From Pseudomonas sp. Gutcm_11s (GTDB taxonomy: Bacteria; Pseudomonadota; Gammaproteobacteria; Pseudomonadales; Pseudomonadaceae), in NCBI RefSeq assembly GCF_028649395.1, contig NZ_JAQSUW010000008.1, positions 1 to 64,000 of the forward strand: 64,000 nt of DNA, in the 5' to 3' direction. Positions within the stretch are counted from its first letter, which is position 1; each line of letters opens with the position of its first letter. This document shows positions 1 through 7,360 of this stretch, in pieces. The notes under the pieces are model-generated. The model was not told the DNA's origin, made no database searches, and was given only the letters and a program-made list of their open reading frames with translations. The position numbers were made by a program, and so were the translations under genes.

Positions 1-915
1 AGCGTGCAGAGCAATGACGAGTTCGGCGAGCTGGCCGGCTCCTTCAACCAGTTCGTCGAGCGTATCCACGGCTCGATTCGCGAGGTGTCCTCGGCCACCG
101 GCCAGCTCAACGAAGTGGCCAAGCTGGTGGTCAGCGCCTCCAACTCGTCGATGGCCAACTCGGATGAGCAGGCCACCCGTACCAACAGCGTGGCCGCCGC
201 GATCAACGAACTCGGCGCCGCCGCCCAGGAGATCGCGCGCAACGCCGCCGATGCCTCGCACCAGGCCTCCGATGCCCGCGAGCTGGCGGAAGAAGGCAGC
301 CAGGTTCTGCAGAAGACCATCTCGGCGATGAACGAGCTGTCGGAGAAGATCAGTGCCTCCAGCTCCAACATCGAGGCGCTGAACAGCAAGACGGTCAACA
401 TCGGCCAGATCCTCGAGGTGATCAAGAGCATCTCCGAGCAGACCAACCTGCTGGCGCTCAACGCGGCCATCGAGGCGGCCCGCGCCGGCGAGGCCGGACG
501 CGGCTTCGCCGTGGTGGCGGACGAGGTGCGCAACCTGGCCCACCGCACCCAGGAGTCGGCGCAGGAAATCCAGAAGATGATCGAGGAGCTGCAGGTGGAT
601 GCCCGCGAATCGGTCACTACCATGACCGAGAGCCAGCGCTACAGCGAACAGAGCGTGGAGATCGCCAACAAGGCCGGCGAGCGCCTGGGCAGCGTGACCC
701 TGCGCATCGGCGAGATCGACGGCATGAACCAGTCGGTGGCCACCGCCACCGAGGAGCAGACCGCCGTGGTCGAGGCGCTGAACATGGACATCACCGAGAT
801 CAACACCCTCAACCAGGAAGGCGTGGAAAACCTGCAGGCGACCCTGCGCGCCTGTGGCGACCTGGAGCAACAGGCCGCGCGCCTGCAGCAGCTGGTCGGC
901 AGCTTCCGCATCTGA
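1..915 (+). CDS. Methyl-accepting chemotaxis protein, C-terminal part (5' truncated by window)
   Basis: The reading frame is open from the first base, so the true start lies outside. What remains is the end of a HAMP linker (about the first 20 residues, with [13 protein letters not shown]) followed by a long heptad-patterned helix and the conserved cytoplasmic hairpin tip ([20 protein letters not shown], then [15 protein letters not shown]). This tip docks CheA and CheW. The protein ends in the usual short [14 protein letters not shown] tail with no CheR-tethering pentapeptide. The ligand-binding domain is not in the window, so the ligand cannot be guessed. Family assignment is secure. Confidence 0.96.
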   Translation, partial: SVQSNDEFGELAGSFNQFVERIHGSIREVSSATGQLNEVAKLVVSASNSSMANSDEQATRTNSVAAAINELGAAAQEIARNAADASHQASDARELAEEGSQVLQKTISAMNELSEKISASSSNIEALNSKTVNIGQILEVIKSISEQTNLLALNAAIEAARAGEAGRGFAVVADEVRNLAHRTQESAQEIQKMIEELQVDARESVTTMTESQRYSEQSVEIANKAGERLGSVTLRIGEIDGMNQSVATATEEQTAVVEALNMDITEINTLNQEGVENLQATLRACGDLEQQAARLQQLVGSFRI

Positions 916-928
916 GTACGCCAGGCTC

Positions 929-948
929 GGCCGGGCCAAAGCCCGGCC
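929..948 (+). terminator. GC-rich hairpin after the chemoreceptor gene
   Basis: A perfect 8-bp inverted repeat (GGCCGGGC, loop CAAA, GCCCGGCC) lies 14 bp after the stop codon. There is no T tract, so it is a weak intrinsic terminator or a 3'-end stabilising hairpin. Confidence 0.5.
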
Positions 949-1003
949 GGCAGCACCTTGGCTACCTTCTAGCGTGCACGCTTATCACCGTGCGAGCAGA
1001 GAG

Positions 1004-1041
1004 TGTTTGACATAACGGACTGGCTGTTTGACATAATTGAC
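1004..1041 (+). promoter_or_regulatory. Two direct repeats with 21-bp period ahead of the amidase gene
   Basis: TGTTTGACATAA occurs at 1004-1015 and again at 1025-1036. Each copy is followed two bases later by GAC, giving a 17-bp unit repeated with exactly two helical turns between starts. The units contain TTGACA-like -35 hexamers, with a further TTGACA at 1037-1042. This looks like a tandem activator site or an operator overlapping the amidase promoter. The protein that binds is unknown. Confidence 0.5.
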
Positions 1042-1108
1042 ATCCAATTCCAAAGTCCGGCCCGCCGCAGGCGCTCGCCGGACAACTATCAGCGTTAGCG
1101 GGGACAAG

Positions 1109-2818
1109 ATGATCGAGGTAACCGAGGTTTCCATTGCCGAGCTGCGCGCCGCGCTCGAATCCGGTCGCACCACGGCGGTAGAGCTGGTCAAGGCCTACCT
1201 GGCGAGGATCGATGCCTACGACGGCCCGAACACGTCCACCAAGCTCAACGCCGTGGTGGTGCGTAATCCCGAGGCGCTGGCCGAGGCCGAGGCTTCCGAT
1301 GCCCGCCGCGCCCGTGGCGAGACCCTCGGCCCGCTGGACGGCATCCCCTACACCGCCAAGGACAGCTACCTGGTCAAGGGCCTCACCGCCGCCTCCGGCA
1401 GCCCGGCCTTCAAGGACCTGGTCGCCCAGCGCGACGCCTTCACCATCGAGCGCCTGCGCGCCGGTGGCGCCATCTGCCTGGGCAAGACCAACATGCCGCC
1501 CATGGCCAACGGCGGCATGCAGCGCGGTGTCTACGGCCGTGCCGAGAGCCCGTACAACGCCAGCTATCTGACCGCGCCGTTCGCCTCCGGCTCGTCCAAC
1601 GGCGCCGGCACTGCCACTGCCGCCAGCTTCTCCGCCTTCGGCCTGGCCGAGGAAACCTGGTCCAGCGGTCGTGGCCCGGCCTCGAACAACGGCCTGTGCG
1701 CCTACACCCCGTCGCGTGGGGTGATCTCGGTGCGCGGCAACTGGCCGCTGACCCCGACCATGGATGTGGTGGTGCCCTACGCGCGGACCATGGCCGACCT
1801 GCTGGAAGTGCTCGAAGTGGTGGTTGCCGAGGACCCGGACAAACGTGGCGACCTGTGGCGCCTGCAGCCCTGGGTACCGATCCCGGCGGTCGCGGAAGTG
1901 CGCCCGGCCAGTTACCTGGCCCTGGCCAGCGGCGCGGCCGCGCTCAAGGGCAAGCGCTTGGGCGTGCCGCGCATGTTCATCAACAAGGACGAACTGGCTG
2001 GTACCAGCGAGAAGCCCGGCATCGGTGGCCCGACCGGCCAGCGCATCAATACCCGCGCCGCGGTGATCGACCTCTGGGAGGCCTCGCGCAAGGCCCTGGA
2101 AGCGGCTGGCGCCGAAGTGGTCGAGGTCGAGTTCCCGCTGGTGTCCAACTGCGAGGGCGACCGTCCGGGCGCCTCCACCGTGTTCAACCGTGGCATCGTC
2201 AGCCCGGAATTCCTGCATGACGAGCTGTGGGAGCTGTCCGGCTGGGCCTTCGACGACTTCCTCCGTGCCAATGGCGACCCCAAGCTGAACCAGCTGGCTG
2301 ATGTCGATGGCCCGCAGATCTTCCCGCACGACCCGGGCACTTTGCCGAACCGCGAGGACGACCTTGCCGCGGGCATGGACGAGTACGTCAACATGGCCAA
2401 GCGCGGCATCAAGGCCTGGGACCAGATCGCTACCGTGCCCGACGGCCTGCGTGGCCTGGAAAAGACTCGCAAGCTCGACCTCGAGGACTGGATGGACCAG
2501 CAGGGCCTCGACGCCGTGCTGTTCCCCACCGTCGCTGACGTTGGCCCGGCCGATGCCGATGTGAATCTGCAGTCCGCCGACATCGCCTGGAGCAACGGTA
2601 TCTGGGTGGCCAACGGCAACCTCGCCATCCGCCACCTGGGCGTGCCCACCGTCACCGTGCCGATGGGCGTGATGGCCGACATCGGCATGCCGGTGGGCCT
2701 GACCTTCGCCGGCCGTGCCTACGACGACGCCAAGCTGCTGAGCCTGGCGGCGGGCTACGAGGCCACCGGCAGCAAGCGCCTGGTGCCGCCGCGCACGCCG
2801 CCGCTGGCACGCGGCTGA
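1109..2818 (+). CDS. Amidase-signature family hydrolase
   Basis: A 569-residue serine amidohydrolase, expected to hydrolyse a carboxamide in the cytoplasm. The Lys-cisSer-Ser triad is readable: Lys84 in YTAKD, cis-Ser162 in SGSSNG and nucleophile Ser186 in WSSGRGPAS. The 24-residue spacing between the serines equals that of the family. The usual TDTGGSIR stretch is replaced by EETWSSGRG, so this belongs to a divergent subgroup with unpredictable substrate. ATG 1109 is preceded by a GGGG-containing ribosome site; an upstream in-frame TTG (1037) falls inside the repeat element and is rejected. A TauE/SafE exporter follows 72 bp downstream and may be co-transcribed. Confidence 0.88.
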   Translation: MIEVTEVSIAELRAALESGRTTAVELVKAYLARIDAYDGPNTSTKLNAVVVRNPEALAEAEASDARRARGETLGPLDGIPYTAKDSYLVKGLTAASGSPAFKDLVAQRDAFTIERLRAGGAICLGKTNMPPMANGGMQRGVYGRAESPYNASYLTAPFASGSSNGAGTATAASFSAFGLAEETWSSGRGPASNNGLCAYTPSRGVISVRGNWPLTPTMDVVVPYARTMADLLEVLEVVVAEDPDKRGDLWRLQPWVPIPAVAEVRPASYLALASGAAALKGKRLGVPRMFINKDELAGTSEKPGIGGPTGQRINTRAAVIDLWEASRKALEAAGAEVVEVEFPLVSNCEGDRPGASTVFNRGIVSPEFLHDELWELSGWAFDDFLRANGDPKLNQLADVDGPQIFPHDPGTLPNREDDLAAGMDEYVNMAKRGIKAWDQIATVPDGLRGLEKTRKLDLEDWMDQQGLDAVLFPTVADVGPADADVNLQSADIAWSNGIWVANGNLAIRHLGVPTVTVPMGVMADIGMPVGLTFAGRAYDDAKLLSLAAGYEATGSKRLVPPRTPPLARG

Positions 2819-2890
2819 TCACGCGGGGAGGGCGCCTCGCCGCTGATCTCAGGCATGGCGAGGCGTCGCTGGCGCATGGGTTGCTGAAGC

Positions 2891-3634
2891 ATGGATAGCC
2901 TGCTGCTGATCGTGGTGCTGGGTGCCGCGCTGGCGGGCTTCGTCCAGGGGCTGTCCGGTTCCAACTTCGGCCTGGTGGCCATGGCCGTCTGGGCCTGGGC
3001 GCTGGAGCCGACGTTGACCGGGCCGCTGGTGGTGTGCGGTTCGCTGACCGGGCAACTGCTGGCCGCCGGCGCGCTGCGGCGCATCTTCACTGCGCGGCAT
3101 CTGCTGCCCATGGTCGCTGGCGGCCTGCTCGGCGCGCCGCTTGGCGTGCTGTTGCTGCATCAGGTCGACCCCACGCTGTTCCGCTTCGGCGTAGGTCTGC
3201 TGCTGGCCATCTGGTGCCCGCTCATGCTGCTGTCCGCCGAGCTGCCGCGCATCAGTCGCGGTGGTCCTGCGGCCGATGCGGGCGTCGGTGTGCTGGGCGG
3301 CATCATGGGTGGTCTCGGCGGGCTGACCGGTCCGGCGCCGGCGCTGTGGGCCACGCTCAAGGGTTGGGACCGTGATACCCAGCGTGCGGTGATCCAGGGC
3401 TTCAACCTGGCGCTGCAGGCGCTGGTGATGGTCACCTACCTGGTGTCCGGCACCATCACCCACGAAGCGCTCGGACTGTTCCCCGTAGTGATCGCCGCGA
3501 CCCTGATTCCCACCCTGCTTGGCGTGCGCCTGTACCACCGCATCAGCGACCAGGCGTTCCGCCGTGTGGTGCTCGGCCTGCTGGCGATTTCCGGGCTGAT
3601 CCTCGTCCTGCTGTCGTTGCCGCAGCTGCTCTAG
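2891..3634 (+). CDS. TauE/SafE-family sulfite/anion exporter
   Basis: A 247-residue inner-membrane protein made of hydrophobic helices with the internal repeat of the TauE/SafE family (GLSGSNFGLVAMAVW near the N terminus, GGIMGGLGGLTGPAPALWA in the second half). Members export sulfite, sulfoacetate or other small organic anions. It sits just after the amidase gene on the same strand and is the first of three family members in this window. The substrate cannot be read from sequence. The start ATG has only a weak ribosome site. Confidence 0.88.
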   Translation: MDSLLLIVVLGAALAGFVQGLSGSNFGLVAMAVWAWALEPTLTGPLVVCGSLTGQLLAAGALRRIFTARHLLPMVAGGLLGAPLGVLLLHQVDPTLFRFGVGLLLAIWCPLMLLSAELPRISRGGPAADAGVGVLGGIMGGLGGLTGPAPALWATLKGWDRDTQRAVIQGFNLALQALVMVTYLVSGTITHEALGLFPVVIAATLIPTLLGVRLYHRISDQAFRRVVLGLLAISGLILVLLSLPQLL

Positions 3635-3760
3635 GCAGCGCCATTGCTGGCTTGCAGGTGCCTGCGACCACCTGCCACTGCGACGGACCGGGTGGGCTGC
3701 TCTAGGCTCTGTGCACCTGGCCGCCGATGGTCGGCGCCACAGAATGCTCCAGGAGGTTCG

Positions 3761-3946
3761 ATGAGCCGTTCAATCATCGAGGCGCAGCGCCTGCTGCAGG
3801 CGCGCATGGATGCTTTCACCGCTCTCAAGTCGTTCCTGCAGGAACATGGGCCTATCGACAACGCGGCCAAGCAGGCCGAGCTGGATCGCCTGCGCCGCCG
3901 CGCAGAGGCGGCGGTCCAGGCCTTCGAGGAGTCGTCCGCCGCCTAA
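3761..3946 (+). CDS. Small conserved-looking helical protein, function unknown
   Basis: A 61-residue protein chosen because ATG 3761 has a perfect AGGAGG four bases upstream. It is Ala/Arg/Glu-rich, predicted almost entirely helical and partly amphipathic, with no signal peptide, membrane segment or cysteine. I do not recognise the family. Its last four bases overlap the last four of the convergent solute-binding protein gene (3943-3946), so the two genes meet tail to tail. Confidence 0.65.
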   Translation: MSRSIIEAQRLLQARMDAFTALKSFLQEHGPIDNAAKQAELDRLRRRAEAAVQAFEESSAA

Positions 3947-4719
3947 CGCTCGGCCCCGTCTGCCACGTTGCTCAGGTAGGCCCGGCGGATGCGCTCCACT
4001 TCACCGCTCTCCATCATCCTGCGCAGCGTCGCGTTCAGCGCCGGCAAGCGCTCGGCGTGGCGCTCCTGCAGCTTGATCACCAGCGGTGCCTCGCTGAGCT
4101 GGGCGCTGCGGGTGAAGCGCGCCGGATCGAGCTGGCGGGCGCTGAGCAGGTTGACGAACACGTCGTCGACCATGGCAATCGCGTCCACCCGTTCCCGCAA
4201 TAGCAGGTCGAGTAGCACGGCGTCGTCCGAGGTCTCCACTTCCTTCAGGCGACCGCTGGCCATGGCCTCGCCGAGCAGCGGGTAGCTGTAGCCGCGCACG
4301 GTGCCGATGCGCAGCCCGTGCAGCCGCTCCAGCGGTTGCTGGCGCTCGGGATGTTCGGCGCGGAAGTAGAGGTACTCGCGCACCGTGAGGTAGGGCTGCG
4401 AGTAGACGAAGCGCTGGTCCGCCTGCGGGCCATTCCACAGCGGCGAGTCGGCGTAGTTGAGATCGAGGCTGCCGTTGTCCAGCAGCAGGTTGAGGCGGCG
4501 GGTGGGGTAGAACAGGAACTCCAGCTGCAGGTCGTTCTGCCTGGCCACCTGGCTGGCGATGTCGACGGCGATGCCACGGGCGTTGCCCTGGGCATCCTCG
4601 TAGCTGAAGGGCGGCCATAGCGTGCCGCCACTGCGCAGTGATTGCGCGTTACCTGCCGTACACCAGCACCCCAGCAACAGAGCGCAGCCATACAGCCAGC
4701 TGCGAAGTGTCATGACCAT
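3943..4719 (-). CDS. Orphan periplasmic substrate-binding protein, family 3 (amino-acid-type)
   Basis: A 258-residue protein with a Sec signal peptide (MVMTLRSWLYGCALLLGC..., cleavage probably after AGNA) followed by a two-lobed type 2 periplasmic-binding fold (LWPPFSYED, then GIAVDIASQVA and DLNYADSPLW). It resembles the SBP_bac_3 proteins of many Pseudomonas genomes that are not linked to transporter genes. No permease or ATPase is adjacent. ATG 4719 is preferred because AGGAAG lies six bases upstream; the longer frame to 4797 lacks a signal at its start. The ligand is unknown. Confidence 0.85.
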   Translation of the reverse strand: MVMTLRSWLYGCALLLGCWCTAGNAQSLRSGGTLWPPFSYEDAQGNARGIAVDIASQVARQNDLQLEFLFYPTRRLNLLLDNGSLDLNYADSPLWNGPQADQRFVYSQPYLTVREYLYFRAEHPERQQPLERLHGLRIGTVRGYSYPLLGEAMASGRLKEVETSDDAVLLDLLLRERVDAIAMVDDVFVNLLSARQLDPARFTRSAQLSEAPLVIKLQERHAERLPALNATLRRMMESGEVERIRRAYLSNVADGAER

Positions 4720-4874
4720 CTCGATCTTCCTGAAAAGCGGTCTCCAGTCTGGCGCATCGGTGTGGCAACGCGATGACCATCGGACATGAGCCTGCACTCG
4801 GATCGACGTGGCCGAAAGGCGAGCCCAGCAGGCTGTTGGCAGCCTGGAAAGGGCCGTTCCAGAACGAAATGGTG

Positions 4875-6011
4875 TTACGCGGCCTGGACTTTTTCCTTGC
4901 TGGCGCGGATGTCGAAGGCGCCGCCGGTGAAGGCGCCGTCCACCGTCACCTTGCCCTTGCCGGGCAGCAGCGGGAACACCAGTTCGGCGAAGCGATAGGC
5001 CTCTTCCAGGTGCGGGTAGCCGGACAGCACGAAGCTGTCGACGCCCAGCTCGGCGTACTCCAGCAGGCGAGCGGCCACGGTCTCGGGATCACCGACCAGG
5101 GCGGTACCGGCGCCGCCGCGCACCAGGCCGACGCCGGCCCACAGGTTGGGTGCGACTTCCAGCTTGTTGCGGTCGCCGCCATGCAGCTCGGCCATGCGCC
5201 GCTGGCCGACCGAATCCATCTTCGCGTAGTTGGCCTGGGCGGCGGCGATGGTGGCGTCGTCGAGGTGGCTGATCAGCTCATCGGCGGCGGCCCAGGCGGC
5301 CTCGTTGGTCTCGCGCACGATCACGTGCAGACGCACGCCGAAGCGCACGGTGCGGCCATGCTTGGCGGCGCGCTCGCGCACGTCGGCGATCTTCTCGGCG
5401 ACGGCGGCGGGCGGTTCGCCCCAGGTCAGATAGGCGTCCACGTGCTTGGCCGCCAGTTCGTGGGCAGCAGGGGAGGAACCACCGAAGTACAGAGGCGGGT
5501 AGGGCTGCTGCACCGGCGGGAAGAAGTTCTGCGCGCCCTCGACCTTGAGGTGCTTGCCCTCGAAGTCGACGGTCTCGCCCTGCAGCAGGCGGCGCCAGAT
5601 GGTGAGGAACTCGTCGGAGGCCTCGTAGCGCTCGTCATGCTTGAGGAATACGCCATCGGCGGCCAGTTCGGTGGCATCGCCGCCGGGCACCACGTTGAGC
5701 AGCAGGCGGCCATTGCTGGCCTGGTCCAGGCTGGCGGCCTGGCGCGCCGACGCAGTGGGGTTGCCCAGCGAGGTGCGCAAGGCCACCAGCAGCTTGATGC
5801 GCTGAGTGACCGGCACCAGGCTGGCGGCGGTCACCCAGGGATCCAGGCAGCTGGCGCCGGTGGGAATCAGCAGGCCGTCGTAACCGAGCTGGTCGGCGGC
5901 CACGGCGATCTGCCGCATGTAGGCGTTGGTCGCCGGCCGGCCGCTGGCCGAGTGGCCCAGGTAGCGGGTGTCGCCGGAGGTCGGCAGGAACCAGAAGATA
6001 TCCAGACTCAT
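4875..6011 (-). CDS. SsuD-like FMNH2-dependent alkanesulfonate monooxygenase
   Basis: A 378-residue luciferase-like flavin monooxygenase (TIM barrel) closely matching SsuD: N-terminal [82 protein letters not shown] and [15 protein letters not shown]. SsuD cleaves C-S bonds of alkanesulfonates with FMNH2 and O2, giving sulfite and an aldehyde. No flavin reductase (SsuE/MsuE) or SsuBC permease gene accompanies it here, so reduced flavin must come from elsewhere. Enough positions differ from canonical SsuD that this may be a paralogue with different chain-length preference, so I leave the symbol open. Confidence 0.88.
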   Translation of the reverse strand: MSLDIFWFLPTSGDTRYLGHSASGRPATNAYMRQIAVAADQLGYDGLLIPTGASCLDPWVTAASLVPVTQRIKLLVALRTSLGNPTASARQAASLDQASNGRLLLNVVPGGDATELAADGVFLKHDERYEASDEFLTIWRRLLQGETVDFEGKHLKVEGAQNFFPPVQQPYPPLYFGGSSPAAHELAAKHVDAYLTWGEPPAAVAEKIADVRERAAKHGRTVRFGVRLHVIVRETNEAAWAAADELISHLDDATIAAAQANYAKMDSVGQRRMAELHGGDRNKLEVAPNLWAGVGLVRGGAGTALVGDPETVAARLLEYAELGVDSFVLSGYPHLEEAYRFAELVFPLLPGKGKVTVDGAFTGGAFDIRASKEKVQAA

Positions 6012-6107
6012 TGTGTTGTCCTCGTTGCCATCGTCGATAGAAGGGGCGAAGTGCCCCGTAGGTGCACGCGTGGCATTGCTTGTTGTCGGTGTACTAGGCG
6101 GCGCGGT

Positions 6108-7031
6108 TCAGGCCGCCGCCGTCACGCTCTGTTGTTGGTCCAGGTTGGTGAGCAGCTCGATCATCGCCCTGGCCGCTGGCGACAGGCGGAAGCCGGTGCG
6201 GGTGACGATGCCGCAGCGCGCGCTGAGGCTGTCCACGTTGGTGGGCAGGTTGCGCAGGTACAGCTGCACCAGTTCGCCGCGCGCCAGCGGCTCGCTCAGG
6301 GCTTCGTGGGTGGCCACGCCAACGGCGTCGCTGCGGCGCACCAGCTCTTCCAGCAGGGGGAAGTGCTCGCACTCCAGCTGCGGATCGAAGCTGGTCTTGC
6401 CGCTCAGGTTGGCGAGCATCTTGCGCACGCCCATGGGGATGCGCGTGGCGGCCAGCGGGTAGTCGAACAGGTCGTTGGTCGACAGGCTCTCCTTGGCCAG
6501 CAGCGGGTGCCCGGGGCGGCAGAAGAACAGGCCGGGGCGCGGGCGCAGGGCCTGGGTCTGTACGCTGGGGTCGGATTCGAAGTGGCGGATGTCGGCGATG
6601 AAGAACTCGATCTCGTCGCGGCCCAGGCTGCGGCTCAGGCTCTCCCAGTTGTTCACCTCGAAGCGTGCGCGGATGCGCGGGTAGCGCTGCATGAACTGCA
6701 GCAGCGCCTCGGGCACCAGGCGCGCGGCCAGGGCCGGGCCGCAGCCGAAGCGCAGCTCGCCGGCGTCGAGCTTGGTCATCTGGTTGATCTCGTGGCTCAG
6801 GTTGCTGGCGCCGCGCACCAGCGCCAGCGCGTGCTGCAGCACCACCTGGCCTTCGGGGGTGGGGCGCAGGTCCTTGCTCGCGCGGTCCACCAGTACGCAG
6901 CCCAGCTCATGCTCCAGGCCCTGGATGCTGCGGCTGAAGGCCGGCTGGGTGATGCCCATGGCATCGGCTGCGCGCACGAAGCTGCGGTGCTCGTGGAGGG
7001 CGAGGAAGTAGCGGAGTTGGCGCAGATCCAT
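6108..7031 (-). CDS. sftR: LysR-type regulator, probable SftR (sulfate-ester regulator)
   Basis: A 307-residue LysR regulator with an N-terminal winged helix-turn-helix (MDLRQLRYFLALHEHRSFVRAADAMGITQPAFSR) and a C-terminal co-inducer-binding domain. It is divergent from a TonB receptor followed by atsK. In P. putida the LysR regulator SftR occupies this place beside sftP and atsK and controls sulfate-ester use in response to sulfur supply. The name rests on gene order and family, not on an alignment. The 329-bp gap to the receptor should contain its binding sites. Confidence 0.72.
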   Translation of the reverse strand: MDLRQLRYFLALHEHRSFVRAADAMGITQPAFSRSIQGLEHELGCVLVDRASKDLRPTPEGQVVLQHALALVRGASNLSHEINQMTKLDAGELRFGCGPALAARLVPEALLQFMQRYPRIRARFEVNNWESLSRSLGRDEIEFFIADIRHFESDPSVQTQALRPRPGLFFCRPGHPLLAKESLSTNDLFDYPLAATRIPMGVRKMLANLSGKTSFDPQLECEHFPLLEELVRRSDAVGVATHEALSEPLARGELVQLYLRNLPTNVDSLSARCGIVTRTGFRLSPAARAMIELLTNLDQQQSVTAAA

Positions 7032-7360
7032 GATGCGTTCCCGGCATTGAAAATATAGGCAGAAGGCATTTGTGACTTCCGTGGTGCAGGTTTTAAATGC
7101 AGGCTCTTATTCCGTCAATCTAAGTAAATTCATAAAATTAGATCCAAAAGGAATATAGATATGGCCGAGCAACCTGGGGGGAGAACCATGCAGATGCCGA
7201 TTTCGCCGCGGTCCGCGCTTCGCTGTCGCTGACCCGCTCCTGAGCCGCCGCGCCGGCTCGCCTTCACCGTCAACACCGTTTCAGTCCATCGCGCTCGCCG
7301 CGCGATGCGGCCCGCTGCTGCCCGAATTCGGCAGCGCGCCACAGCCCAAGGAATACATCG
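7032..7360. promoter_or_regulatory. Divergent sftR/sftP control region with structured leader
   Basis: 329 bp between divergent genes. The half next to the regulator is AT-rich (about 7085-7160). A plausible sigma-70 pair facing the receptor is TTGTGA at 7070-7075 and TTAAAT at 7093-7098 with a 17-bp spacer. TTATTCC, as in CysB-type sites, occurs near 7107. The half next to the receptor is GC-rich and holds a short leader ORF (7188-7232) and two hairpins: GAGCCG/CGGCTC at 7242-7259 and CATCGCGC/GCGCGATG at 7287-7307. There is no other gene. Confidence 0.55.
7188..7232 (+). CDS. Possible 14-residue Cys-containing leader peptide
   Basis: ATG 7188 has GGAG four bases upstream within a run of Gs and encodes 14 residues, ending Leu-Arg-Cys-Arg-stop. 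An in-frame ATG at 7161 would extend it to 23 residues. It is followed by two GC-rich hairpins before the receptor gene. Cys near the end of a tiny upstream ORF ahead of a sulfur-acquisition operon is the layout expected of ribosome-mediated attenuation. Translation is unproven. Confidence 0.3.
   Translation: MQMPISPRSALRCR

Noticed and set aside
962..2635. 557-residue minus-strand frame opposite the amidase
   Set aside because: No recognisable domain; the amidase triad lies on the other strand.
4773..7058. 761-residue plus-strand frame opposite the ssuD-like and LysR genes
   Set aside because: Antisense shadow; repetitive Gly/Gln/Ala sequence and no domain, while both minus-strand genes have complete family motifs.
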